Of a stretch of 57,402 nt of DNA, positions 42,214-51,796 are shown piece after piece. The position numbers and the translations under genes were made by a program. The notes below the pieces were generated by a model. It saw only the letters and a list, made by a program, of their open reading frames with translations. It did not search any database and was not told the DNA's origin. Position 1 is the first letter of the stretch; each line of letters begins with the position of its first letter. The stretch comes from JAUICS01 sp964384335 (GTDB lineage: Bacteria > Pseudomonadota > Alphaproteobacteria > Micavibrionales > Micavibrionaceae), in NCBI GenBank assembly GCA_964384335.1, contig CAYLKN010000012.1, positions 1-57,402 of the forward strand. The letters are read 5' to 3'.

Positions 42214-43365
42214 TCATCCTTTCATCATCTCTGCAAACCGGCGGAACAGATAAGTGCTGTCCTGGGGCCCTGGCGAGGCCTCAGGGTGATACTGAACGGA
42301 AAATACTGGCTTGTCTTTGATACGAAAACCTTCATTTGAATGGTCAAACAGGCTTATATGCGTAACTTCCGCCGTTTCAGGCAGACTTTCCGGAATAACC
42401 TTAAAGCCGTGATTCTGACTTGTAATCTCAACTTTTCCGGTCATAAGATCCTTAACAGGATGATTGGCCCCCCGATGCCCCAGATGCATCTTTTCCGTTT
42501 TCCCGCCAAGGGCGAGGGCCAGAAGCTGATGCCCCAGACATATACCGAAAACAGGCTTTCCCGTGCTTATAAGCTTTTGCAGAATCGGTGTTGAATATTG
42601 CGCCGTTGCCGCGGGATCGCCGGGCCCGTTCGACAAGAAGATTCCATCCGGCTTAAAAGCCAGTATCTCATCCGCGCTTGCATTGGCGGGAACTACGGTG
42701 ACCTTGCATCCTGTCTCAGCCAGATTGCGCAGTATATTCAGCTTTGCGCCGTAATCGATGGCCACAACATGGTGTTTACCCCCCTGCGTCCGGCTGTACC
42801 CGTTGCCGGAACTCCATATCCCCTCCTCCCACAGGTATGATTTATGGGTGCAGACACGGGAAGCCAGATCCATACCCTCAAGTCCAGGCCATTCACGCGC
42901 CTCTTTCTGCAGGTCAAGTAATCTGTGACGGCCGTTCGGATCGTGGCAGATAACCGCATTGGGTGCGCCGATATCCCTGATTCTGGCAGTCAGCGTTCGG
43001 GTATCTATTCCGCTGATCCCTGGAATTCCGTGATGGGAGAGCCATTCATGGAGTTCACGTGTGGCGCGCCAGTTGGAATGAGGCGTAACGCACTCGCGCA
43101 GGACCATGCCGCAGCTGAAAGGCGAACGTGTCTCCATGTCCTCTTCATTCGTACCGACATTGCCAATATGAGGAAATGTAAAAGTGATAATCTGGCAGGC
43201 ATAACTGGGATCGGTCATCACTTCCTGATACCCTGTCATACTCGTGTTAAAGCAGAGTTCACCGACTTTACTGGTTTCCGCACCGAAACCGTATCCCTCG
43301 AAAACAGTTCCGTCACTGAGTACAAGTCGGGCGGTTGTCTTGTTTTCGTTGTAATTGAGAGTCAT
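42214..43365 (-). CDS. carA: Carbamoyl-phosphate synthase small subunit
   Basis: 383 residues. The N-terminal domain (LVLSDGTVFEGYGFG, FNTSMTGYQEVMTDPSYACQIITFTFPHIGN) leads to a class I glutamine amidotransferase. The latter has nucleophile Cys in FGICLGHQLLALALGG and the His/Glu pair in VQYHPEASPGPQDS. It supplies ammonia from glutamine to CarB. Divergent from yqeY with 77 bp between. A possible minus-strand promoter TTGCTT with TATGAA (18-base spacer) lies there. Confidence 0.98.
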   Translation of the reverse strand: MTLNYNENKTTARLVLSDGTVFEGYGFGAETSKVGELCFNTSMTGYQEVMTDPSYACQIITFTFPHIGNVGTNEEDMETRSPFSCGMVLRECVTPHSNWRATRELHEWLSHHGIPGISGIDTRTLTARIRDIGAPNAVICHDPNGRHRLLDLQKEAREWPGLEGMDLASRVCTHKSYLWEEGIWSSGNGYSRTQGGKHHVVAIDYGAKLNILRNLAETGCKVTVVPANASADEILAFKPDGIFLSNGPGDPAATAQYSTPILQKLISTGKPVFGICLGHQLLALALGGKTEKMHLGHRGANHPVKDLMTGKVEITSQNHGFKVIPESLPETAEVTHISLFDHSNEGFRIKDKPVFSVQYHPEASPGPQDSTYLFRRFAEMMKG

Positions 43366-43442
43366 AGCATGTTAAATAAAGACAAAATTCAATTCACGTT
43401 TTCATATCTTATTTTGGGCGGATAAAGCAAGAGGAACCTTTT

Positions 43443-43907
43443 ATGAGTGAAAAAAGAACAGAGATTAACCAGGCTCTTAAAAAAGCGATGATCGAAAAAG
43501 ATCAGGTGACATTGTCAACTGTGCGTCTTTTAATGGCCGCCCTGAAGGACCGGGACATTAACGCCCGCGGTGCGGGTAAAGGCGACCAGTTAAGTGACGA
43601 GGAAATTCTGTCACTTATTCAGTCGATGATCAAGCAAAGGCAAGAATCCTCCAAAGTTTACCGCGACGGCGGAAGGGAAGATCTTGCCGAACGTGAGGAG
43701 CAGGAAATAAAGGTTCTGGAAGGCTTTTTGCCCGCACAAATGGGGGAGGATGAAATCCTTCATGCAGTTGAAGGCATCATGCTTGAGCTTGGCGTGAACG
43801 ACATCAAGGATATGGGCAAGGTGATGACAGAGCTGAAAACACGTTATGCCGGGCAGATGGATATGGGCAGAGCAAGCGGTATTGTTAAACAAAGACTTGC
43901 CGCTTAA
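43443..43907 (+). CDS. YqeY family (GatB-related tRNA-associated) protein
   Basis: 154 residues, all helical: RTEINQALKKAMIEKDQVTLSTVRLLMAALKDRDINARG, then LSDEEILSLIQSMIKQRQESSKVYRDGGREDLAEREEQEIKVLEGFLPAQM and GRASGIVKQRLA. These are the YqeY/GatB tail motifs. The protein resembles the tRNA-binding tail of GatB, but its own role is not clear. Preceded by AGAGGA. Directly followed by dnaG, as commonly seen in alphaproteobacteria. Confidence 0.94.
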   Translation: MSEKRTEINQALKKAMIEKDQVTLSTVRLLMAALKDRDINARGAGKGDQLSDEEILSLIQSMIKQRQESSKVYRDGGREDLAEREEQEIKVLEGFLPAQMGEDEILHAVEGIMLELGVNDIKDMGKVMTELKTRYAGQMDMGRASGIVKQRLAA

Positions 43908-43916
43908 TATGAGCTT

Positions 43917-45662
43917 ATGTCTTTTGATTCCAGGTTTCTCGATGAAATAAGGTCACGCCTTACGCTGTCTGAAATAGTCGGTCAGCGGATAACCCTCAAA
44001 AGGGCAGGACGGGAGCACAAGGCCTGTTGCCCGTTCCACAATGAAAAAACCCCCTCTTTTACAGTAAACGACGCGAAGCAGTTTTATCATTGCTTCGGGT
44101 GCGGCGCCCACGGGGATGTTATCAGTTTTGTCATGCAGCATGATAACCTGTCCTTTATTGACGCGGTTGAAAACCTCGCTTCCCGGGCCGGATTACAGAT
44201 GCCCAGGACCAATCCGGAAGAAAGGCAGCGGGATAAAAAGCGCAAAGACATCTATCATATGCTTTCCCTGGCAACGCAATGGTTTCAGGAGCAATTGAAC
44301 CTCCCCGCAAACCGCGAGGCCAACGAGTATATTTTGTCACGGGGTATAACCCTGGATTCAATTTCCTCTTTCAAAATCGGGTATGCGCCATCCGACGCGC
44401 ATGATTTGAAATCACTTCTTCTAAAGGAAGGATTCGGGGATGACAATCTGATAGAGGCCGGGCTTTATAAAAAATCGGAAAAAACAGGCAACCTCTATCC
44501 TTTTTTCAGGGAACGGGTTTTGTTCCCCGTCACGGACAGACGCGGACGCGTTGTTGCCTTTGGCGGCCGTGTGCTCCCAGATCATATGCGCCAGCCAGAC
44601 AATCCTGACTTCAAACCACCAAAATACCTGAACTCGCCGGACAGCCCCATTTTTCACAAGGGATCACTTTTATACGCCCAGTCCCAGGCTGCGCAGGCCG
44701 TTGTTCAGGATCACAGATTGATTGTGGTTGAAGGCTATACAGATGTTATTTCCTGTCACCAGGCAGGTTTCAGAGGAGCCGTTGCGCCACTCGGAACGGC
44801 ATTAACGGAGGAACAGGTCCTGGCAATGTGGCGTCTTATCCCGCACGATGAAAAAATGCCTTTGGTTTGTTTCGACGGGGATGAGGCCGGCATGCGTGCC
44901 GCCGAAAGAGTTTGCGACAGGATCTTGCCTTTGCTTGAAGCGGATCGCTCTCTTCTGTTTGTTTTCATGCCTTCGGGAGAAGACCCGGACAGCCTGATCA
45001 AGGGACAGGGTGCGGACGCTTTTCGCAAGATCCTGAATTCGGCAATGCCACTCAGTGATTTTCTTTGGCAAAGAGAGTATGCAGGAAGAGATTTCTCTGT
45101 GCCTGAGGCAAGGGCAGGCCTTGAAAACAGGCTAAAGCAAAAGACTCTGTTAATTAAAAACAGAAATGTTCAATATTATTATCAACAGATTATAAGGCAG
45201 AAAATCAAACTCGCCTTTTATGCGCCCCGGGCTTCACGACAAAATAAATCCGCCTATCCCGGACGGTCGCGCAGGAGTCAACAGAACAGTGAAACGCATC
45301 TTTCTGCGCAGGTAAGCCCGCCGGGAAGCAGAACCGCAATTCTGAGGGAAAAAATTCTCCTTGCCGCCCTCATCAATCATCCTGAAATCTATAATGCATG
45401 TGAAGACACGCTTGAAACTGTTATATTTAAAGATGACCGGCTTGACAGTCTGCGTCAGAATATCATTTTCTTATTATCTAAAGACGGGAATTTGAATAGA
45501 GAAAGAGTAATTAACACGCTTAAAGAAAATGGATTTGACAACGATCTGGAAAATATATTAAGCACAAGTGTTTATTTGCATGCAGGATTTGCAAAACCCG
45601 GGAGCGATCCGGAAAAAGTTACAGAAGGGCTGATTGAAACCGTAAAGTATATGGGGATTTAA
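43917..45662 (+). CDS. dnaG: DNA primase
   Basis: 581 residues. An N-terminal CHC2 zinc finger (CPFHNEKTPSFTV...FYHCFGCGAHGD) leads into the RNA-polymerase core. The Toprim fold shows VVEGYTDVISCHQAGF (catalytic Glu) and CFDGDEAGMRAAERVCDR (metal Asp). It lays down RNA primers for the replisome. The linker near residues 440-470 is rich in Arg, Ser and Gln. The C-terminal helicase-binding domain is short and divergent. It is the second gene of a yqeY-dnaG-rpoD unit, 9 bp after yqeY. Confidence 0.97.
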   Translation: MSFDSRFLDEIRSRLTLSEIVGQRITLKRAGREHKACCPFHNEKTPSFTVNDAKQFYHCFGCGAHGDVISFVMQHDNLSFIDAVENLASRAGLQMPRTNPEERQRDKKRKDIYHMLSLATQWFQEQLNLPANREANEYILSRGITLDSISSFKIGYAPSDAHDLKSLLLKEGFGDDNLIEAGLYKKSEKTGNLYPFFRERVLFPVTDRRGRVVAFGGRVLPDHMRQPDNPDFKPPKYLNSPDSPIFHKGSLLYAQSQAAQAVVQDHRLIVVEGYTDVISCHQAGFRGAVAPLGTALTEEQVLAMWRLIPHDEKMPLVCFDGDEAGMRAAERVCDRILPLLEADRSLLFVFMPSGEDPDSLIKGQGADAFRKILNSAMPLSDFLWQREYAGRDFSVPEARAGLENRLKQKTLLIKNRNVQYYYQQIIRQKIKLAFYAPRASRQNKSAYPGRSRRSQQNSETHLSAQVSPPGSRTAILREKILLAALINHPEIYNACEDTLETVIFKDDRLDSLRQNIIFLLSKDGNLNRERVINTLKENGFDNDLENILSTSVYLHAGFAKPGSDPEKVTEGLIETVKYMGI

Positions 45663-45878
45663 AATATCGGCACGAAATCTGAATGATATTTAATAAGGAT
45701 TATTAGATAAGAAAATATATTATACATTTGTTATTTTCCAATTAAACAGTTTATTCCTGTCTTTTTAAAGGGTAATTTTAAAAGCGAATCATAAATTTTG
45801 ATTTTATTTGTAAATTTTACTACTACGAAACTTTTAATCTTGGGTTTTGGGGCAAACAAATTGATGAGTGTTTATTAA

Positions 45879-47810
45879 ATGAATATGCAATCGGATGGAA
45901 ATCTTGCAGTGAAAGAAGACAAAAAAGACATTAATCAGGCCAATATGGAGGAGGTACTCAAACGCCTCTCAAAAAAGGCCAAAAACAAAGGCTTCATTAC
46001 TATTGAAGAAATCAATCAGGCCATACCGCAGGAAAAATTCTCAACAGAAATGATTGAAGAGGCCATGTCCTCTCTTAACGATGCCGGAGTAAAAGTAGTA
46101 GACGATGCGGAAGTTGATGCCGTCGTCGAGGAGTATGAGGAAGAGGAAGAATCCGATTACGAAAGCAGCGGGAATATAGAATCGGACGATACGGGCAGGA
46201 CGGATGATCCTGTTCGCATGTATTTGCGGGAAATGGGTTCGGTCGAGCTTCTCTCCCGCGAAGGCGAGATTGCAATTGCAAAGCGCATCGAGGCCGGCCG
46301 CGAACTTATGATCGGCGGGATTTGCGAAAGTCCGCTTGCAATCGAATCCATCATTGCATGGCATGACGCGCTTCAGAACGGGGATATTCTTTTGCGTGAA
46401 GTTATTGATCTTGACGCCACTTACAGCGAGGGCGGCGAAGACGATGAGTCTTCCAGTGAAAAAGAGGATTACAAGAACAGAGCGGACGATGAGGAACCTG
46501 CCGGCGAGGATGACGAAAACGGCGAAGAGGATGATGAAAGCAATATGTCCCTGGCTGCGATGGAGGAGGAACTTTTCCCGCAGGTGTCAGAAAACTTTGA
46601 AAAAATAAAAAAGACCTATAAAAAAATGCAGGCCGTACAGAATGACCGTCTGGAGGCTCTGCAAAAAGGTGAGAAACCCGGCACGGCTGTAAATAAAAAA
46701 TATGAGGATCTGAAACGGCAGATGGTCGGCCTTATGAACGAAGTCCGTCTTAACAACGCCCGGATTGAACAACTTATAGACCGGCTTTACAAAATGAACC
46801 GCGACCTCGTCAGTCTTGAAGGCCGTATGCTCAGAATGGCTGTGGACTGCGGCATAAAACGCGAAGAATTTCTGAAGCATTATTTCGGTTCGGAGCTTGA
46901 CCCGACATGGTTTGACCGTGTTTCCAAACTCAAGGGAAAAGGATGGGAAAAGTTTGGCGAAAAATGCAGCAAAACGGTTGAGGACATCAGAGAAAACATT
47001 TACACGATTGCCGATGAAGCGGGTCTGCCCATTTCCGAATTCCGGCGTATCGTGTCAACTGTACAAAAAGGAGAAAAGGAAGCCAGCCGCGCCAAAAAGG
47101 AAATGGTTGAGGCAAACCTGCGCCTGGTCATTTCAATCGCTAAAAAATATACAAACCGGGGGCTTCAGTTCCTTGATCTTATACAGGAAGGCAATATCGG
47201 CCTGATGAAGGCTGTTGACAAGTTTGAATACAGGCGCGGATATAAATTTTCCACCTATGCCACCTGGTGGATACGTCAGGCCATTACACGCTCCATCGCA
47301 GACCAGGCGCGTACGATCCGTATCCCGGTTCATATGATTGAAACCATTAATAAACTTGTCCGCACATCACGTCAGATGATGCACGAAATCGGACGGGAAC
47401 CAACACCCGAGGAGTTATCCGCCCGCCTTCACATGCCCCTTGAAAAAGTGCGCAAGGTCCTCAAGATTGCAAAAGAACCCGTCAGCCTTGAAACGCCTAT
47501 CGGTGATGAGGAAGATTCAAGCCTTGGTGACTTTATAGAAGACAAAAATACGGTGTTGCCTGTTGAATCTGCAATTCACTCCAACCTGCGCGAGACGACA
47601 ACCCGCATCCTTGCCTCCCTTACCCCGCGTGAAGAGCGTGTCTTGCGCATGCGGTTCGGTATCGGTATGAATACGGATCATACACTGGAGGAAGTGGGCC
47701 AGCAGTTTAACGTCACGCGGGAGCGGATCAGGCAGATCGAAGCCAAGGCCCTGCGAAAACTCAAACACCCAAGCCGCAGCCGAAAACTCAGAAGTTTTCT
47801 GGACACATGA
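45879..47810 (+). CDS. rpoD: RNA polymerase sigma-70 factor RpoD
   Basis: 643 residues. Region 1.1 at the N terminus (LSKKAKNKGFITIEEINQAIPQE), 1.2 (DDPVRMYLREMGSVELLSREGEI), region 2 (LRLVISIAKKYTNRGLQFLDLIQEGNIGLMKAVDKFEY, with KFSTYATWWIRQAITRSIADQA for the -10 box near residue 457), region 3 (KLVRTSRQMMHEIGREPTPEEL), region 4 (TLEEVGQQFNVTRERIRQIE) for the -35 box. Two strongly acidic low-complexity stretches (about residues 83-110 and 185-225) sit in the non-conserved region. The 216 bp upstream are AT-rich. The last base pairs overlap a small membrane-protein gene (ATGA). Confidence 0.98.
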   Translation: MNMQSDGNLAVKEDKKDINQANMEEVLKRLSKKAKNKGFITIEEINQAIPQEKFSTEMIEEAMSSLNDAGVKVVDDAEVDAVVEEYEEEEESDYESSGNIESDDTGRTDDPVRMYLREMGSVELLSREGEIAIAKRIEAGRELMIGGICESPLAIESIIAWHDALQNGDILLREVIDLDATYSEGGEDDESSSEKEDYKNRADDEEPAGEDDENGEEDDESNMSLAAMEEELFPQVSENFEKIKKTYKKMQAVQNDRLEALQKGEKPGTAVNKKYEDLKRQMVGLMNEVRLNNARIEQLIDRLYKMNRDLVSLEGRMLRMAVDCGIKREEFLKHYFGSELDPTWFDRVSKLKGKGWEKFGEKCSKTVEDIRENIYTIADEAGLPISEFRRIVSTVQKGEKEASRAKKEMVEANLRLVISIAKKYTNRGLQFLDLIQEGNIGLMKAVDKFEYRRGYKFSTYATWWIRQAITRSIADQARTIRIPVHMIETINKLVRTSRQMMHEIGREPTPEELSARLHMPLEKVRKVLKIAKEPVSLETPIGDEEDSSLGDFIEDKNTVLPVESAIHSNLRETTTRILASLTPREERVLRMRFGIGMNTDHTLEEVGQQFNVTRERIRQIEAKALRKLKHPSRSRKLRSFLDT

Positions 47811-48187
47811 CCGGTGCCCTTTATGCTTTCCTTTTGCTTGTCGCGGGATATATCCTGATATTTTCCGGTCTTGCATTTTCAAACAAGGTTTTTTTACCCG
47901 GAATTTTTGACGAATTTTATAGCCGAACAAATTTTCTGGCCCGTGTTTTTGTCATGAGCTTTGTATTTGCCTTCCCTGCAAACCTCCTTATTGCGCAGTC
48001 TTTTAATGTTGCAAGCGCCTCTGTTGCAGGGCCGGTCATGCTGGCTGTCATTTTGCTTATATCCGTTGCAAACGCCATGATTCTGGACAAGGTCCAGATT
48101 ACATTGCCTTTAATCGGGGCCGTTTCCGGTGCTCTCTTTTTCTGCTGTCTTACTGCCTGGATTCTGGAAGCCCAGCGAACCTCATAA
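47807..48187 (+). CDS. Four-helix membrane hypothetical protein
   Basis: 126 residues with four hydrophobic segments (AFLLLVAGYILIFSGLAF, ARVFVMSFVFAFPANLLIA, GPVMLAVILLISVANAMI and ITLPLIGAVSGALFFCCLT). The start overlaps the rpoD stop as ATGA, suggesting translational coupling. No family recognised. Followed by another membrane protein after 33 bp. Confidence 0.7.
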   Translation: MTGALYAFLLLVAGYILIFSGLAFSNKVFLPGIFDEFYSRTNFLARVFVMSFVFAFPANLLIAQSFNVASASVAGPVMLAVILLISVANAMILDKVQITLPLIGAVSGALFFCCLTAWILEAQRTS

Positions 48188-48220
48188 CAGGCACCAGTTA
48201 TCAGGCGAGGTTCATAAAAC

Positions 48221-48844
48221 ATGCTTTCCACACTTACTATACTGGGCATATTAAGCGCTTTTCTGGCATTAATTTCATTGGGTCCCTATATCCTGTCTAT
48301 CATAAACGGGCATACCAGACCTCATTTATTCTCATGGCTGTTGTGGGTAATGATGGCATGGATTATCTGGCTTATCCAATTTCTTGAAGGCGCAGGACCG
48401 GGGGCCTGGCCGACACTTTTAACAGCCATCCTGTCAACTGTGATTCTGGGATTATCATTAAAACGAGGGCATAAGGAAATTACCTTATCGGATAAAATCA
48501 GTTTTGCCGCGGGGCTTTGCTCAATCCCCTTATGGATAATCACCAAAGACCCTACATTTTCGGCTATTCTTGTGACGTTTATTAATGTCAGCGCTTTTTA
48601 CCCGACCACGCGCAAATCATGGAAACATCCCCGCCAGGAACTTGCCGCTGCGCATCTAATCAGCTCTACAAAACATATTACCTCAATCATGGCCCTGTCG
48701 CAGGTGAATATAGCCACCGCCGTGTTCCCAACTGCAATTTGCACAATGAATCTTGTAATGGTAGGCATTTTATTATCGCGGCGCTATTTTCTTTACGGCA
48801 GCTTTAAGAATAAGGAAAAAGCGACAGCAGAGCAGCTTCCTTGA
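48221..48844 (+). CDS. Polytopic membrane hypothetical protein
   Basis: 207 residues and about six or seven membrane segments. ILSAFLALISLGPYILSIINGHTRPHLFSWLLWVMM and VTFINVSAFYPTTRKSWKHP, with a repeated helix-Pro pattern, vaguely recall PQ-loop/SWEET-type proteins but are not convincing. Downstream of rpoD on the same strand. The stop codon overlaps the tRNA promoter. Function unknown. Confidence 0.65.
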   Translation: MLSTLTILGILSAFLALISLGPYILSIINGHTRPHLFSWLLWVMMAWIIWLIQFLEGAGPGAWPTLLTAILSTVILGLSLKRGHKEITLSDKISFAAGLCSIPLWIITKDPTFSAILVTFINVSAFYPTTRKSWKHPRQELAAAHLISSTKHITSIMALSQVNIATAVFPTAICTMNLVMVGILLSRRYFLYGSFKNKEKATAEQLP

Positions 48845-48869
48845 CAGCAACGGTAAGATAGAAGATAAG
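48841..48869 (+). promoter_or_regulatory. Candidate promoter of the CAU tRNA
   Basis: Perfect TTGACA (48841-48846) with a 17-base spacer to GATAAG (48864-48869), which matches four of six in the -10 box. The predicted start is a few bases before the tRNA. It overlaps the end of the upstream coding sequence. Confidence 0.5.
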
Positions 48870-48880
48870 TATGGGTTTAA

Positions 48881-48957
48881 GGGCCTGTAGCTCAGTTGGT
48901 TAGAGCAGTCCGCTCATAACGGATTGGTCGGGGGTTCAAATCCCTCCGGGCCCACCA
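48881..48957 (+). tRNA. tRNA with CAU anticodon (Met, or Ile2 if lysidine-modified)
   Basis: 77 nt with encoded CCA. The acceptor GGGCCTG pairs with CGGGCCC (one G-U). TAGCTCAGTTGG is a normal D arm, the anticodon loop is CTCATAA with CAT, and GGTTCAAATCC is the T arm. The acceptor stem resembles alphaproteobacterial tRNA-Ile more than elongator tRNA-Met, so Ile2 (needing TilS) is possible; sequence alone does not settle it. Confidence 0.95.
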
Positions 48958-49057
48958 CATCCCCACGGTCCATACCGAAATAAAAGAATTTTTCTCACCG
49001 TAAATGGTCCGATTTTCAGCAAGCAGAACGCTGCAACAAGTAAAGGAGGATACATCC

Positions 49058-49081
49058 ATGAACCTTTACAAAAATTTTTAA
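49058..49081 (+). other. Seven-codon ORF behind a strong ribosome site
   Basis: AAAGGAGG at 49042-49049 is nine bases before an ATG that encodes MNLYKNF and stops at TAA. It lies 54 bases upstream of the large chemoreceptor, which itself has no good ribosome site. It may be a leader peptide or a relic. Confidence 0.3.
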
Positions 49082-49135
49082 AATGTGGTAATTTAACAAA
49101 TCATACTCCATCAAATTTTTAAGAATTTCAAATAT

Positions 49136-51748
49136 ATGTCCAATTCAGAAGATCCCCTGTACAACCATAGTCAAAACGCTGAATTGGAAAGCGCAACACA
49201 CACGGAAAACATCAAGGAAACCGAAAAGACGTCTGAAACAGACGAAAATGACCCTTTGTTCATTGACGAAAAAGAACAAAAATCAGGGGTGGCCTCAGGT
49301 TTAACAAACGGCCTGAAAATAACAATCGGGATGCGGGTTGCATTCAGTTTTGCCGTTGTGCTGTTTCTGACTTTTGTTGTGGGCATTGTCTCAACACAAG
49401 GACTTTCAAATTTTGCGAAAGGTGATTCCCAGTCCGAAAAATTCGATGAAGTCAGCGAAACAATGAGATTCGCCCGCCTTCTTGAGGAACGTTTCAGGCG
49501 CACGGGTTCGCCGCAGGTGGCGGAGGAAATGAACACCGTTCTGGAAGATCTCAACAGCCGTATTCAGGCCCTTGCCGAACTTGATATCGATGAAGAAACC
49601 AGACGGCTTGTTAATGAGGCACAGGGATTTCTTGAGGGATATGTAAACGCTTTTGAAAGAACAGAAACTCTTGTTTTGAAAAATCAGGCTACTGAGGAAC
49701 AATTGCGCACAACATCGGAAAAGCTGAAAACTAATGCACAGGACGTTCAGGATAATCAGAAGTCCGAATTCGAAGCTACGCAGGCAAAAAATAACAGGAT
49801 TCAGGCGGATCTTAATGCCGCGATAGAAGGGTTTGCACAAACCAACGAGCTGGCTTACTGGTCCAAACATTTGCAATGGGCCTTGTCGCAGGGTGTTTTA
49901 ACGCTCGACAACGACCGAAAACAGGAACTTATGAGTGTTATCGAAAACACACTTGGTGATATCAAGAGTATTATTGATAAACTTTCCGCACAATACTGGG
50001 TAACCGAAAACGAAGAACTGGTAACCGAAATCAATAACTGCGTAACCGCATTCGAAAACCAATTCACTTTGTTTCGGCAAAATATAAGTGTTTATGACGC
50101 GACATCCCGGGCAATAATGCAAAGTAAACTCCTTCTTGATGAATTGAATGAAGATGTTTCGGCACTGGCAGAAAGCCAGAAAGCGCAATATACAAAACTT
50201 CTGGATCAGTCACAGGAAACACAGAAAGACCTTGTAAAAAGACGGGCCAATGCCGAAGCCGCAGGAAATATTCTTTTGCTTATATCTGAGGCCAGACTGC
50301 TTCAGGAAGAACTTAAAACACTGCCTGCTGCAGATCTTGAAGATTGGCCCGGTATCCAAAGACTAAACGAAATTGTTAAACAGCTGGGCATCATATCAAA
50401 GGTTCTGACCTTTCAGATTGATGATGAGACCAGCAAAAACAATGTTGCCGATATTAATGCGTTAAGCCCGGATCTTGGGGCGGGTCTGCAGAATGTTTTT
50501 AATGTGCGGACAGAGCTTTATGAAGCCACACAACTTATGGCACAGGCCACCGAAGACATCGTCAGGGTTGTTACAACGCTGGAAGATCAGACGGCGGACT
50601 TCATGACAAGGGTGAAAGATAACTCTCTTATAATAATCATTTCCGGGGCAACAATTTCCATTATTATCGGCGCCATTCTTGCTTTTATAATCGGTCGCGG
50701 CATAGCAGTGCCGGTCAAGACTCTGACAGAAGTCATGCGTAACCTTGCTAAAGGCAATCTTGAAATTGATATTCCCTATGAGAACAGGCGGGATGAGCTT
50801 GCCGACATGGCCCGGGCCCTGAATATCTTTAAAGAAAACGCAATAAAGAACGATGTTCTTGAAGAACAGGCAGAAATGCAGCAAGTACAGGAAGAAAAAC
50901 GTCAGAAACTTATTCAACTGACGAATGAATTTGGGGAACAGGGCGGAGCGATCATATCGGCAATATCTTCTGCCGCTTCCGAACTTGAGGCTACTTCGCA
51001 GAACATGAAGACCGCAGCAGAGCAAAGCGGAAAACAAACTTCCGGAGCGGCCGAAATTGCAACACAGGTGGATACAAATCTCAGCACCGTTGCCTCCGCA
51101 ACCGAGGAGCTTATCTCTACCGGCAGAAATATAACACAGCAGGTAAACGGGTCTGCACAAAAAGTGAAAAGCATAACCGGGATGGTTGAATCTTCCACAA
51201 AAAGTGCGGAAGAACTTAACAGATTGTCAAACGATATCGGAAAGATCGTTGAAACCATTTCGGATATCGCGGAGCAAACAAATCTTCTTGCACTGAACGC
51301 AACGATTGAGGCCGCAAGGGCCGGAGCCGCAGGTAAAGGGTTTGCCGTCGTGGCCGACGAAGTCAAAAAACTGGCCAGTGAAACGGGGGAGAAAACAGAA
51401 GAGATTTCAAAGCAGGTTTCGCATATACAGGAAGCTGCGGATAATGTCACACAATCCATCAAACAGATATTGGAAGGTGTGACCAGTATTGAGGAAGCCA
51501 CAGCCTCTGTTGCTTCCGCAGTTGAGGAGCAAAGCGTTTCAACAGGCGAGATCGGCAAAAACATTGAGTATACTTCAAAAGAAATGAAGAACATGACACA
51601 AAGTATAGAGACCGTGTCCAATGCCAATAAAGAGGCAGACAGCTCTGCCGTAACTGTCTTGTCGGCCGCCGAGGAACTTTCGCGCCAGTGCTCGGAAATG
51701 CAAAAAGCAATGAATGAGTTTCTGGACAGTATAAAGGCGATTTCATAG
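49136..51748 (+). CDS. Large methyl-accepting chemotaxis protein (HBM-like sensor)
   Basis: 870 residues. A cytoplasmic N extension of 60 residues, rich in acidic residues and Ser/Thr, precedes the first membrane segment (VAFSFAVVLFLTFVVGIV, about 66-90). The periplasmic part (about 91-505) is entirely helical and long enough for a helical bimodular (HBM) ligand domain. The second membrane segment is SLIIIISGATISIIIGAILAF (about 510-533), then HAMP and the signalling domain with tip IAEQTNLLALNATIEAARAGAAGKGF near 715. The C terminus lacks a docking pentapeptide. The binding-protein gene 48 bp downstream could supply its ligand. Start ATG 49136 has no clear ribosome site. Confidence 0.94.
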   Translation: MSNSEDPLYNHSQNAELESATHTENIKETEKTSETDENDPLFIDEKEQKSGVASGLTNGLKITIGMRVAFSFAVVLFLTFVVGIVSTQGLSNFAKGDSQSEKFDEVSETMRFARLLEERFRRTGSPQVAEEMNTVLEDLNSRIQALAELDIDEETRRLVNEAQGFLEGYVNAFERTETLVLKNQATEEQLRTTSEKLKTNAQDVQDNQKSEFEATQAKNNRIQADLNAAIEGFAQTNELAYWSKHLQWALSQGVLTLDNDRKQELMSVIENTLGDIKSIIDKLSAQYWVTENEELVTEINNCVTAFENQFTLFRQNISVYDATSRAIMQSKLLLDELNEDVSALAESQKAQYTKLLDQSQETQKDLVKRRANAEAAGNILLLISEARLLQEELKTLPAADLEDWPGIQRLNEIVKQLGIISKVLTFQIDDETSKNNVADINALSPDLGAGLQNVFNVRTELYEATQLMAQATEDIVRVVTTLEDQTADFMTRVKDNSLIIIISGATISIIIGAILAFIIGRGIAVPVKTLTEVMRNLAKGNLEIDIPYENRRDELADMARALNIFKENAIKNDVLEEQAEMQQVQEEKRQKLIQLTNEFGEQGGAIISAISSAASELEATSQNMKTAAEQSGKQTSGAAEIATQVDTNLSTVASATEELISTGRNITQQVNGSAQKVKSITGMVESSTKSAEELNRLSNDIGKIVETISDIAEQTNLLALNATIEAARAGAAGKGFAVVADEVKKLASETGEKTEEISKQVSHIQEAADNVTQSIKQILEGVTSIEEATASVASAVEEQSVSTGEIGKNIEYTSKEMKNMTQSIETVSNANKEADSSAVTVLSAAEELSRQCSEMQKAMNEFLDSIKAIS

Positions 51749-51796
51749 GTATCATCCAATTGTTACATCAAACCTAAACCAAAGGAAGGAGAACAC

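Noticed and set aside
38875..43365. Numerous plus-strand frames of 60-166 codons opposite carA and carB
   Set aside because: Shadows of highly conserved genes; they have no independent start signals.
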